Positions 41,725-52,808 of a stretch of 64,000 nt of DNA are shown piece after piece. The stretch is from positions 70,941,895-71,005,894 of the forward strand of contig CM043944.1 of the NCBI GenBank assembly GCA_014529385.2. The letters are read 5' to 3'. The number at the start of each line of letters is the position of its first letter. Positions within the stretch are counted from its first letter, which is position 1. Source of the stretch: Adiantum capillus-veneris (taxonomy: Eukaryota; Streptophyta; Polypodiopsida; Polypodiales; Pteridaceae). Made by a program: the position numbers and the translations under genes. Under the pieces are notes generated by a model. It was not told the origin of the DNA. It worked only from the letters and a program-made list of their open reading frames with translations, and made no database searches.

Positions 41725-43060
41725 GGATCGTCTCATGGAAAGTGCAGGGATTAGGTGGGCCCCGGTTTCAACGTCAGAGGGGTCGATTGCGTCAGGAGCT
41801 TCAGTGTTGCCTTGTGGGAGAAAAGATTGATCTCCTTATGCTACAGGAGCATCATCTATGTGAGAGCTGCATTAGACGATGTGGTCAGCTCTTGCGTGGA
41901 CGATATGATACTTTTTGGTCAGCTGCTTTTGGACCTGGAGGCATCCAGGGTGGGGTATGTATGACTATTGTGGAGTCTCTACAGCAGGCCATTGTGGGCA
42001 GAGGGAGGGCCAGGCAGGGCTCAATGGATCACTATGCAGGTTCAGGGTTGCCTTGTGGGCTTCCTAAACATATATGCGCCCAATGTGGCGAGTACACGAG
42101 CAGAGTTTTGGTCACAGATTGTTGAGTCTCTGCCGCAAGCAGAGCAGTGGTGCATTGGCAGTGACTTCAACATGTTGGAGGACCCTTCTGACAGGATTGG
42201 TGGTAGCCACGCTACTGTGCAGGGAGTTTAGCTCGCATCTTGGGAGAGGTTTTGTATGACTCTGAGGGTTTCGGATGTGTGGCAGCACTCTAGCTTTGCA
42301 AGGCCCCCAAACAGCCTGGCCTTCTCTCGTTCGGACCGCAGAGTGGGAGGAGTGAATATATCGCGGATAGATCGCTTCTACACTAGTGACTTTTTCTGTG
42401 ACTTGGGTGGGACAGTTGGCATTCTGACAGGGGCTTCCTTCTCAGACCATACACCAGTGATCCTCACAGTGACAGATAGGCAGAGGCGGGGGAGCACGAT
42501 GCTTCGCATCCCTGAGAGGGTCTTGCTGGACTCTGCACTCAGAGAGCGAGTGGAGTCTCTTTGGACAGAGAGCTTGGACATGCAGGATTCTCATGCTGAC
42601 AAAGTGGCCTCAGGACTAGCTCAGCTTAGTCATTTCTTTCTTCAGGAGTCCTTGGCTCGCCTGACTGCAGCGAGAGAGGAGGAGGAGCGTCTCAGACAGG
42701 ATGTTGCTTCCTTGCAGAGGTTGGAGGAGCAGTTATACAGTAGGTTCGCCAGGAGCTTGTTAGCACAGAGGAGCAGCGCCACGAGTTTTCTTTCCATCCA
42801 TCGACAGGCATCTCAGTGGACGCAGGTGGATGACAAAGTGACTGGTGCTTTCTTCGAGGCAGTGGGACCTCGGCATACGCATGCCAAGGTCAGTCAGTTG
42901 AGGAGGCCCGACGGGTCAGTTGCTTTTGAGCCAGAGGACATGCGTGCAGTTGCTACTAACTTTTACCGTGAGTTACTATCCTGCAAAGCCTCAGTCAGAG
43001 CGTCAAGATGCATGCAGGGAGCAAGTGTGGGCACAGATGCCTTGCCTTGTCACTTAGGAG
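41721..43060 (+). pseudogene. LINE I3 ORF2 endonuclease domain
   Basis: APE-type endonuclease: MRIVSWKVQGLGGPRFQR start, LLMLQEHHLCESC (catalytic QEH), then after a +1 shift near 42010 CLVGFLNIYAPNVAS, CIGSDFNMLEDPSDRIGG (DFN), RIDRFYTSDF and FSDHTPVIL (SDH). Stop TAG at 42229-42231. The region up to 43060 is the EN-RT linker. Confidence 0.88.
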
Positions 43061-45990
43061 ATGCGTCAGAGACTTGAGCTGCCACTTCAGCTTGAGGAGT
43101 TGCACATGGCTCTTAGTGCACTCCCCCGTGGTAGCTGTCGACGTGAGGATGGCTTGACTCCCAGTTGTTTCTTGGAGTACTCGGACTTGCTTGGCCCGAA
43201 TCTCTGTAGTGCTTTCCAGTACATCTTACACATAGGAGAGATGCCTGACAGCATGAGTGAGGGTCTGATCTACCTCATTCCCAAGGAGGGTGGCTCCTTG
43301 GATCAGATTCAACAGTGGCGCCCCATCACCATCCTCAACTCAGTCTACAAAATTCTTGCCAAGGGTCTGAGTTTGAGGATCCAGCCAGTTCTAGAGAGCC
43401 TTATACATGGGATTCAGACTCGTTTTCTCAAGGAGCATAGTATCCTTGACAACATCTTTACTTTTTGGGAGGCTTCTCCCCTTGCAAGGCTCCGTGGTGA
43501 GGATCTGGTGATTCTTCTTCTCGATTTTGAGAAGGCCTATGACAGAGTTGACTGGGACTTTCTGGAGGGCACTCTACGCAGGATGGGCTTGTCAGATGCT
43601 TGGATCAGAGGGGTGTCAGCTTTGTACAGACGAGCACGCAGTCATGTACTTTTGTCAGGAGGAAGAGATGATCGTTTCATGCTCACACGTTCGGTCAGAC
43701 ACGGCTGCCCTCTTGCCCCTTCCTCTTTCTGTTCTATGATGAGGCGACGAGCCGGTTTTTGGTCTCACTAGAGGTTGGTTTGCGGGGCTTAGCACTTCCT
43801 ATTCGGGGAGATTAGCTACTGGACGATGAGTTTACTGACGACTCAGCCTTGTACTTGGATGGCCAGGAGGCCAACCTTCACAGGTGTGAGCAAGCTCTTG
43901 AGACCTTCTGTTGTGCATCTAGCGCACTGATCAATTGGAGAAAGACAGTGGCTTTCTCGGTTGGTAGTGCTCCTGTGCCCGATTGGATGCCGGGTGAGGA
44001 TTTCATGTGGATTCCCCCAGGGACTGCAGTTCGTTACTTGGGCTGTCAGGTTGGTCTGGACTTGTCTCCCGAGCAGCAAATTGCTCCCCTCCTCCTCTCT
44101 ATCAAGAGGAAGTTGTTACATTGGAGCTCAGCACGACTTTCTTTGGTTTGCAGAGTTGTAGTGGCCAACCAGGTGTTGTTGACGACTATGTGGTACATCA
44201 CTTCCTGCTAGATCTTCTCGAGGTCTTGTATCAGCCCGGTAGAGAGGCTAATCAGGAATTTCCTTTGGTTAGAACGTGACACTCAGATAGCCCGGGCCAA
44301 AGTGGCTTGGCAGGTCATCACTCTTCCTTGTTCACAGGGAGGGCTTGGGATCAATTACCCAACACAGCAAAGCAGAACCCCTCTTGGGAAGTTCATAGTC
44401 AGAGGACTTTTCCCAGGTGAGGAGCCCTCGAAGGAGTTCTTGCTACAGCCGCTTCGTGCTAGGGTGCCTCAGGCGGGAGGCCCCTGGCGACGTTCAACCA
44501 AATGGATCTTCACAGAGATGTGCAGAATTGGTTTGAGCAGGAGACTCGAGGACCGCTTCGCTGTGAGTTTGCTTCGATCTTGGGAGCATTTGCGGCGAGG
44601 CCTGGAGCAGCGACAGCCTAATTGCACGGAGAAGCGCCTACGACAACCCCTTGTTTGGAACCCCATGGTTACCACTCAGAGAGGCCACTTGGTTGGTAGT
44701 CGGCTTCATGTTTCATGGGGTCCCATGGCAGCGGGTCCAGCACGCTCTTTAGGTGACTGGTTAGAGTTTTCAGGCTTGTCACAGGAGTTGCAAGGTTTCT
44801 AGCTACAGGGCATGAGAGGGGTGCAGAGCATGTACTAGGACATCTCAGAGGCAGTTCCAGCTGAGTGGCTCACACCTCTCGAGCCAGTAGCACCCAGGTG
44901 GATGGGAGCCTTCACATGACTGGAGGTTCTCATCTCAGTTCGGGCTTGCTCGGAGACTGTTCCCTCCCTTTTTTTCGAGTTACAGGGTGAGGGACGCTTA
45001 CAGCGAGTTGCAGTAGAGGCCCTGTAGGTGGCAGAGTGTTGTTTTCAGAGGATCCGAGTGGTGGGCATCTATGGGAGGACTTGTGTCATCGATCCTGACC
45101 TAGCAGCTCTTGAGACTGGACACTGCAGACTGTGGGCTCGAGAGTGTTGTCCACTGGCACAAGTACAGTGGGATCCTGGAGAGTGGCTTTGGAGGGACCC
45201 TTTCTCTTCCGCAAACCACCCAGGTGTCCCTTTCTTTCAGTACACTGTTCGACTGGGACGTCACATACTGGCAGCACACACAGAGGCTCGCCCCGCTACA
45301 ACACCTCATTGGCAGGAGGAGGGTCTCACAGCTAAGTTCTTGGCAGCCTTTTGGGAGAGGTTGTGGGACTCCAGACAACCGAGGCGAGTCACCTTGTTTC
45401 AGTGGCTGGTAGCACACAGAGCTACAGCAGTTGGGAGTTGGCTAGTGCATAGTGGTCTCTCGGCCGCATGTGCAACTTGTGATCATCTTGTGGAGAGTCA
45501 ACGTCACTGTCTTTGGGACTGTCCTTTGGCACAGCAGGTGTGGCTTCGTGTTCTTCGGCTGATGCCTGCTCTTTCCATGGCTCGACAGTACACTTGGGGA
45601 GGAGCTGCTTGGTCCACCCTCCCGGGCCCGACACTTCAATTTGAGCTATCTTCCACCAGCAGGATGATAGTGATGCAGGGGGGGCGACCCACACTCCAGC
45701 CTGCCACATAGCTTACTCCACAGGAGTGGTGCAGTGAGAGAGAGGAGTATTGGGAGCTCATCAGTGGCCTGACACTCTGGTTAATCTGGCGGGCCCGTTG
45801 CTTCCGCATCTATGAGGCTCACCTTGTGCCACTAGCAGAGACTGTTCGCGATCTTTGGCTAGAGCTGATCCACACTTTCAGAGGACAGCTCGAGAGACTC
45901 CAGGGCAGCTCCGACCGCATGCGGGAGCGCAGAGAGGCCTTCCTTCGACTCTGGCGTCCTGGGCCTTTTAACACCATGGTCCAGGGTGTA
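43061..45990 (+). pseudogene. LINE I3 ORF2 reverse transcriptase and zinc-binding tail
   Basis: RT: LIYLIPKEGGSLDQIQQWRP, ITILNSVYKILAKGLSLRIQ, ILLLDFEKAYDRVDWDFLEG and SVRHGCPLAPSSF in one frame (43061-43771). It then shifts to EFTDDSALYLDGQEANLHRC (catalytic FTDD, about 43830) and VRYLGCQVGLDLSPEQQ. Stop TAG at 44209-44211 is shared with I2. The C-terminal zinc-binding region RVTLFQWLVAHRATAVGSWL then CATCDHLVESQRHCLWDCPL lies at about 45380-45530. Confidence 0.88.
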
Positions 45991-46185
45991 CTCAGATGGC
46001 ACTACCGTCCACCTGTGTGGCTTTTCCCTCCTCCCATCTCTTGATTTAGCCTCTTTGTACATTTTGTGTTTTTTCATTGGGAGAGTCTCCCCATCATGGT
46101 TGTTTTAGCCCTCTCTCGCAGAGGTGATTGTAGCCCTATGGGCAGTTTCATTAACTAATAGAAGGATCTTTTTCTCGGGAGAAAA

Positions 46186-46199
46186 AGATCAGGCAAAAT
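46186..46199. repeat. TSD of LINE I3, right copy
   Basis: Exact 14-bp match to 39482-39495. Confidence 0.95.
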
Positions 46200-46935
46200 G
46201 ATTACCGGTTCTGAAATCAACATCTCTTTCAAGTGTTTGAAGGCTAGAATTTCCTTGGCTGTCCACTTGAAAGTAACTCATTTAAGCAATCTCAACAAAA
46301 TTTCGGATGAACCTCCTGTAGGAACACAAGCCTAGAAGCTTCGGATGTCATGTAGGGACTTCAAGTCTGGCCATGACCTAATTGCTTCCAATTTGGCGGG
46401 ATCCATGCATACCCCATCCTTTGAAACAATGTGCCCACGGAAGTGAATCTCTTCCAAAAAGAATTCACTCTTCTTCGCATTAATGAGTAGCCTGTTCTTG
46501 CGTAACTCATTGAAAACTGCAGTCAAGTGATCCCTATACTGCTCTTCAGACTTTGAGTAGACAATCATGTCATCAAAGAAGGTACCCACGAAATTTATGT
46601 GGTCTAAATAGTGTGTCCATCATTCTATTGAACGTGGCAAGACCATTTGTGAGACCGAATGGCATGACAAGAAACTCAATGCTCATAGAGACCAAATGTT
46701 GTCCTGAAGGCAGTCTTATGGACATCTTCAAGCCTAATGTGTATCTGGTGGTACCCACTCTTTAGGTCTATCTTGGTAAACAGTGACGCACCCTCAAGCC
46801 GATCAAGGATGTCATCTATCCTCGGTATGGGAAACTTATTTTTTATGGTATTCTTATTCAAAGCGCGGTGGTCTGCGCCATGAACCATCCTTCTTCTGCA
46901 CTAGGAGTACAGGCGAACAAAAAGGGGATGAACTC
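46200..46935 (-). pseudogene. Element H reverse transcriptase
   Basis: Minus strand, in frameshifted pieces: [40 protein letters not shown] and [17 protein letters not shown] (46676-46888); EFLVMPFGLTNGLATFNRMM (46573-46758); FFDDMIVYSKSEEQYRDHL (catalytic DD, 46332-46589) and HFRGHIVSKDGVCMDPAK. Cut on the left by LINE I3. Confidence 0.88.
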
Positions 46936-48111
46936 GGCTGAATCAACCCTCTAAAAGCTCGTTGACCTGACTCATAATCTCTTTCTGTTGGGATGCACTA
47001 ACCCTGTACGGTGGTCTATTCAGTGGACTAGAACCTGGCACAAGATCTATGGTATGATCCTCTGGTCTCTCAAAAGGTAGCTCCCTTGGCAAAGTGTCCA
47101 AAAAACAATCACTAAAACCACTCAAAAAATTTGATCTATCTTTATCTAAGGTAGACAAATTAGATACAACTTCAGGTACTTCTTTTGCAAAGATCAAGTA
47201 CGCAGAAAGATGATTCTTTATTACAAATGAGATAGCAGAAGTAGAAACAACTAGAACACACTCACCTTTAAGCTTTTCATCAAGGACATGAGTCTCTCCT
47301 CTATGTACAAGGGTAATCTTTCTGTTGTAAGTATCCACCATAGCATGCAACCTATAACACCATGGGATACCTAATAACACATCACAACCCAAGAATGGCA
47401 TAATATGAAATTCTTCCACATCCACATAACTCTGATTGTGCAGACGAAGCTTCCCCAAAATGGGAGTAACAAGCTCTAAATGATCTGGGCATGCCAAACT
47501 TGCTTCATCTGTCATACCCATTAGCCCAACTTTGATGCCAATTATGGTGATATGAAATTTGCACGGGCTCCTGGATCAAAGAAAGCCAATATTGTCTGGT
47601 CTCTAACTTTGCCCCAGGCTCTGCACAATTCCGTGGCATCTATGTCTGGCTGGTCACCAACCAAATCTGGGACAAGTCCTGCATTGGGCTTTGGCTTCTT
47701 CCCTTTATGCTCCGACTTGTCATCCTTATCCTGTGACTTCTTCTGTGGGCATTCGTTCGCAAAATGTCCCTCCTCTTCACAAATGTAGCATTTCTTGGCC
47801 TCCCTTAGAGCTTTTCTTTCTTCAAAAGATTTGCCAGAAAAATTCCTTTTCTATCTTTGTCCTCGCCCAGAAGAAGATTTAGATTGCTTCTTGGATGTGT
47901 CAGCTTCATCAGTGGAGGGATTCTTTGTGGGAGGCACAGCAAGCTTTGTTGTAGCATTGCCCTTGGCTGAAAACTGTTTGCCCTGGGACTCTCTCTTGTT
48001 GCTATTAAATCCATCGGAATCTCCCTTCGACATATTGCTAGCCACTCTCGCATTCTCAATCAACTGCATGACAGCAGTCTTTGTGCAGTAGTCTTTAATT
48101 TTCTTGGGCAA
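46936..48111 (-). pseudogene. Element H nucleocapsid, protease and RT linker
   Basis: Right to left on the minus strand: a Lys/Ser-rich Gag tail, the zinc knuckle CYICEEEGHFANEC (about 47795-47750), then protease start LAFFDPGARANFIS (about 47590-47545). ORF 46943-47521 follows, with MPFLGCDVLLGIPWCYRLHA (ILG motif) and the pre-RT segment LPFERPEDHTIDLVPGSSPL. The catalytic triplet is D-P-G. The Gag core upstream is missing. Confidence 0.85.
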
Positions 48112-48163
48112 AGGGGGGAAAGACCCCCATGCAGCTGACGACCATGAGAGGGGAGTGGAGGAG

Positions 48164-48166
<3 letters not shown>

Positions 48167-48234
<68 letters not shown>
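48167..48234. repeat. (GT)n microsatellite, 68 nt
   Basis: Pure GT run immediately left of the 5'-truncated end of LINE J. Confidence 0.95.
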
Positions 48235-48235
<1 letters not shown>

Positions 48236-48237
48236 TT

Positions 48238-49833
48238 CTACGTTTGCTCCCTAAAAACCATTTGGCTGAAAATTTTGAAGATTGGAGACCGATCACTCTT
48301 ATGCCAGTTGTCTACAAACTTGTTTCAAAATTGTTGGTGCTTAGAGTGAGAGATATTCTTCATGGTGGTCTTCATCCTCATCAATATGGATTCATCCCAA
48401 GAAGTCACATTATTGACAATATTGCAAATGCTTCAATAGCTATTGAATATGCAAAATACACTTCTCAGGATGTACTCATACTACAGATAGATATAGCCAA
48501 AGCTTTTGATTCGATTCACTGGGACTTCATTTCGCAGATCATGTCTAAGTTGGGCTTTGGTCCGAAATGGGTTAACGCTATCTACTGGTTATATTCGGAT
48601 GCTACCTCATGTGCACTCATTGCCGATGGTCTTATTGATACTTGGAGACTGGGAAGATCTGTTAGACAGGGTTGCCCGTTGAGTGCTTTGTTTTATGCGA
48701 TTTCCACTCATCTTTTGCTCTTATATGTAAACAAGATGGTTGATGTTGGTTTATTGCATGGATTGCAAATTCTTGGGAGGCCATCTTTTCTTGCTCAGGC
48801 ATATGCGGATGACTCCTTCTTTATGCCTAAAAATTAACGTGAGGATCTTCGAGTTTTGATGAAGATTTTATCAGAATTTGGGCTGGCAGCTGGATTATGT
48901 ATCCATTTCAAAAAATCTACTTTGTTGCCCGTTAACTCTTGTGATTGGCACTCTCTTTTATGGCCTAGACAAATTCTATCACCTCAGGATGTAATTCGTC
49001 ATCTCGGTTATCCAATTGGCTGGTTCATTACAGTAAAACAACAAATGGAATGGGTGATTGCTAAATCGAGTCATAAGCTTCGATATTGGAAATTGTCCAC
49101 TTGGCCACTTCATGTACGTTTACGAATAGTGCAATCCATTGTTATGGCACATGTTCAATTCTATTTGCTATTATCATGGACGCATAAAGATGTTTCGGTC
49201 TTTATGTCACAAGCAATGGAAATGTTATGGAGAACGCATCCTCATCGCAAAGCTTTACGTTTGCTGAAAATGCAGCTCATCTGCACTCCAAGATTGCATG
49301 GTGGGCTTAACCTTTTGAATATACATTTTCACCTTTTGGCACGTAAAGCCACATTGCTTGCTGATTTTTTGACGCAAGCACAGCCTTGGTCGCATATGCT
49401 TGCTAACATGTGTACTGCCATGAAAACTAAGGCCTATGGCAATTGGATTACTGATCATTGGGAAGTTACATTGGGACATTTTGATGGCACTATACCGGGA
49501 TGTCCTCACTCTACACGTTTGATTTTGGATTGGAAACACGTACTTTCTCAGATAAAGTGGTCCGGAAGATCCTCTTCGAGTGGTAATTCATTTCGTAAAG
49601 AAAGTATTCATTGGTCTGCGGTTTTTGAAGTGCCCTTGGCAATTGCACAGCCAGTTAAAGCTTACAACTTGACGAAATTTGGTATCAGATATATTGAGGA
49701 TGTTATAGATAACAATGGATGTGTCTTATCTTCCCTCAGGCTTGTCGAAAATTTGCTTTGGGTATGCATCATCGTCCTATTTGGCGGGATATTTGTGATT
49801 TGCTTGCTCCTCTTATCCATATTCCGATGCTGA
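48238..49833 (+). pseudogene. LINE J reverse transcriptase
   Basis: One frame with a single TAA (48835-48837) separating two long open stretches. NFEDWRPITLMPVVYKLVSK, LHPHQYGFIPRSHIIDNIAN, LQIDIAKAFDSIHWDFISQI, SVRQGCPLSALFYAI, LAQAYADDSFFMPKN (catalytic YADD), stop, VIRHLGYPIGWFITVKQQ and LHGGLNLLNIHFHLLARKA. At the stop, LINE L has a Gln codon (CAA), so this is CAA to TAA. Confidence 0.9.
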
Positions 49834-50591
49834 ATGAGGAAGATAGACTTAAAGACTGGGAACTCATTGGTAATTCTCCTTGTTCTAAACCTATACCTAT
49901 GCAGAATTGGACTTTGAGGAGAATTTATCGAGCTATTATACCTTCTCCATGGATACATACTCATGGCAATTTGCTTTGGCATATGCATAAAACCTTGCCT
50001 TGGTGGAAATCAATTCTCTCCAAAATTTGGAAAAGCAAACTGCCTCTAAAACAAAGATTGTTTCTATGGAGATGCATGCTTGGAGTTTTGCCAGTGGGTA
50101 AAATTTTGGCTTTTCGTCGCATTGCCTCTTCTGCTTGCCCACGTTGTTCGAACGGGATGGAATCTGTTCCTCACCTTCTTTGGTTTTGCTCTGACTCTCG
50201 AGATTTCTTGCTGATGCTTTCCAGGTAATTATCTTCGAGGTTCCCTGCATACAGTTTCGGGAAATACTTTTGGATTTTTGGAAGACTACCCAATCAATTG
50301 CATCCATATGCGCTTTTTATGTATTGGGTCAGATATTGGGCCTTCTCGTCCTTATGGTCCCAAAGAAATGTGGTTCTTTTTGAATCCGGACAGTTTCAGC
50401 TCTATGCTCATTTCAAACGTTCTCTACAACAATCCATCTTCGATTGTTGTAGACTGAAAGACATGGATGTCATGTCTTTGACACTTTTTAATGGCTGTTT
50501 TTTATTTGGAAGTGTGCTTCTTTACGATAGCCACTTCCAAATGGGTGTTTTGCCTATACATGATATGTCTTGTGGGTTTTCCTCGGTTTGA
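49719..50591 (+). pseudogene. LINE J ORF2 C-terminus
   Basis: Frameshifted continuation: FALGMHHRPIWRDICDLLAP, KIWKSKLPLKQRLFLWRCML, GVLPVGKILAFRRIASSACP and RCSNGMESVPHLLW (zinc-binding domain). Then MYWVRYWAFSSLWSQRN in another frame. Confidence 0.85.
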
Positions 50592-50630
50592 GGTTTCCCA
50601 CGTGTAATTAATCCAAAGATTTACAAAAAA

Positions 50631-50654
50631 TGTGTGTGTGTGTGTGTGAGAGAG
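50631..50654. repeat. (TG)9(AG)3 microsatellite between J and K
   Basis: Short compound tract at the 3' end of J; LINE K starts at 50655. Confidence 0.9.
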
Positions 50655-51845
50655 ATTTGGCGGACCTCGTCTACCAAGAGGGGCATTCGGCTTCTATCTA
50701 TGGACAAGTTGTGTTCTCCCAAGCGGCTTGGAGGGTTGAATATTTTAGACTTGAGACGTCATCTTCTGGCTCGGAAAGCTATGTTGTTGCCAGTTTTGGT
50801 GGAGCAGCAACAACCCTGGGCTCTCATGGTCACACATTTATGTGCGCACATTGTCACCCCTTCTTTTGGTCATTGGCAACTGACTTGTTGGGATGTTGTT
50901 TTTGGGAAGCTTGAAGGACACATTCCTGGATGTCCCTTTACTTCTTCTCTAATTGTTGATTGGAAGGTTGTCACTTCGCATTTGGCTTGGGATGGTCGAC
51001 AATCCTTTGGGGGTAACTCTCTTCGCTTGGAGAGTCTGCATTGGAGCAGGGTTTTTGCTGCGACTTTGGTTCAACGGTCTCCTCGCCAAGCGTATTTTCT
51101 TTCCCAAAAAGGAATCTTTCAGGTGCATCAGGTGGTTGATGACTCGGGTTATGTTCTTTCTTTCACTGATGCTGTCTCCCGTTTTTGGTTGGGTCCTCAC
51201 TATTCTCCTCTCTGGCGGGAGATTCAAAACATGCTTGCTTCTCATTCGCCCATTCCTCCTCTAGATGAAGACTCTCGCTTCTCTGATTGGAATCTGGCTA
51301 CTACTAGATTGGACTGCATCTCAGTTGCTAGTGTCTATGCCATTCTTCAGTCTGATGTATGGATTGTGTATCGGGGTAATCAGCTGTGGTCGCTATCCGA
51401 GTCATCCTTGTGGTGGCAACACGCATTGTCTAGCATTTGGCAGTCATCTGCCTTTGAAGGAACATGTTTTCTTGTGGCGGTGCTTGGTGGGAGCTCTACC
51501 TGTTGGCAGTGTGTTGCATGCTCGGCATATTGCGCCTTCCAGCTGCCCTGATGCCTTGAAGCTGAGGAGACCGTGCCACACTTCCTGTGGTGTTGTCGTC
51601 ACTCCAGAGCCTTCATTCGGCAAGTGCCGACTGCTCTTCGACTACGTTTTCCTTCCGGCTCTTTTCACAGACAATTTTGGCTTTTTGGGGTGCTTCGGTC
51701 GCCACAATCTCAGTTTGCGGTCTTCTTCACCTGGGTCAGATTTTGGACTATGTGGGCCATCTGGCATCATAGGAACTCCTTAATGTTCCAGTGCACTTTT
51801 GTTGACCCCTTTCCCTCTTGGTCAAGCGCTGCATTTTGCCTATGA
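50655..51845 (+). pseudogene. LINE K ORF2 C-terminal part
   Basis: IWRTSSTKRGIRLLSMDKLC, GGLNILDLRRHLLARKAMLL, SFGHWQLTCWDVVFGKLEGH and LHWSRVFAATLVQRSPRQAY. Then, after frameshifts, HLPLKEHVFLWRCLVGALPV and MPHFLWCCRHSRAFIRQV. The frame is open leftward into the TG tract. Confidence 0.87.
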
Positions 51846-52004
51846 AGCTGGAGACATCACTCTTGATGCCTACAGGATTTACTTTGACTGTTTTTAGCCT
51901 TCGGAACCTCATAGTGCTCCGTCTTTTGTATCCCTTTCTTTTCTTGGGTTTTCCTTGCTTTGAGGTTTCCCACTTGTAAATTAATCAAAGCAGATTTACA
52001 AAAA

Positions 52005-52006
<2 letters not shown>
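50655..52006 (+). mobile_element. LINE K, 5' truncated, between TG tracts
   Basis: Starts in the C-terminal half of ORF2 and ends CAGATTTACAAAAAAA followed by a 73-nt GT/GA tract. Very similar to minus-strand M. Confidence 0.9.
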
Positions 52007-52049
<43 letters not shown>

Positions 52050-52079
52050 TGTGTGTGTATGTGTGTGTGTGTGTGTGTG
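52007..52079. repeat. (GT)n(GA)n(GT)n compound microsatellite, 73 nt
   Basis: Between the 3' end of K and the 5' end of L. Confidence 0.95.
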
Positions 52080-52642
52080 ACCGTACTGTGGGTGCCTGAG
52101 GTGCAACGCGAACAGCTCGTGGGTCTCTATGTAGCGTGAACAGCTTGCCCCCTCGCGATCTTCATGCTCTGCTTTGCGCGAACAGACTGCCCTGCACGTT
52201 TACGCCCTTCAGCCCTCAGGTGTTACTGCAGCAGCGCGCAGTGACTCAACAGTGCTTGTGCGCGCGCGCGTGTGTGTGTGGTGTGTCAGCGCGCTCTCCT
52301 GCTTCATCTGCTGAGGACCGTTTTGCCCAGCACTACTGTCAAAGACATATTGTCAAAGACAGAGAGGTAGGGTTGGTACGGCAACTGTGACCACAGTGGA
52401 CCGACAGGGCAGTTTGCACATAGGTTCGAATCTCTGGCAGAAAATCGAAAATGTATATTGCTGTGGGCCTTCGTTGCTTCTTTCTATGAATATGTACAGA
52501 GTTGTGGTTTGTCTGTCATTTGCAAGGTATTCTTCGCAATAAATTGCAGAATTTTTCTCGCTAGCCGGTTCAGTTTGAAGAAGGGGGTTTTTTTATTTGA
52601 TTTATGTTTGACTCGCTCTGTGTATTTAAGCGTCAGAAAGCA
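52080..52642 (+). other. Putative 5' UTR of LINE L
   Basis: Begins directly after the microsatellite. GC-rich first half with GCGCGCGCGTGTGTGTGTGG near 52260. No ORF of note. The exact 5' end of the element is inferred. Confidence 0.55.
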
Positions 52643-52808
52643 ATGGAACCTGCGTCGGAAGCAGCCTCTGAGATTAAGGCATGCCTGTACGAGGACTTTG
52701 AGGAGGCTCGACAAGCATGGAATGGCCAGGCGCCTGCCCTTGAGGTGCGTATTCCGGTACAGGACCTCATGGACCCAGTTGCGCAGTACGCAATGAATGC
52801 AGTTATAC
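52643..52808 (+). pseudogene. LINE L ORF1, N-terminal part
   Basis: ATG 52643: MEPASEAASEIKACLYEDFE, EARQAWNGQAPALEV, QDLMDPVAQYAMNAVI, then the hAT-like insert. No domain name; comparable in position to the N-terminus before a DUF4283-like domain. The frame differs by one base from the part after the insert, so a small indel exists near 53560 or the two parts are not strictly continuous. Confidence 0.55.

Larger units (their letters stand above)
39496..46185 (+). mobile_element. LINE I3, near full length, inserted in element H
   Basis: A 6.69-kb L1-type LINE with 14-bp TSD. C-rich 5' UTR, ORF1 at 39979, ORF2 from ATG 41721, 3' UTR from about 45990 and 3' end ACTAATAGAAGGATCTTTTT then CTCGGGAGAAAA. 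Interrupts H Pol between RT (46200 onwards) and RNase H. ORF2 has at least three frameshifts and several stops, so it is inactive. Confidence 0.95.
48235..50630 (+). mobile_element. LINE J, 5' truncated, between TG tracts
   Basis: Begins inside RT right after (GT)34 and ends GATTTACAAAAAA followed by (TG)9(AG)3. Same family as L. One nonsense codon and later frameshifts. Confidence 0.92.

Noticed and set aside
48169-48234. Cys-Val repeat N-terminus on LINE J RT (also on K)
   Set aside because: (GT)n has no stop in any frame, so an open extension into the tract is expected by chance one time in three.
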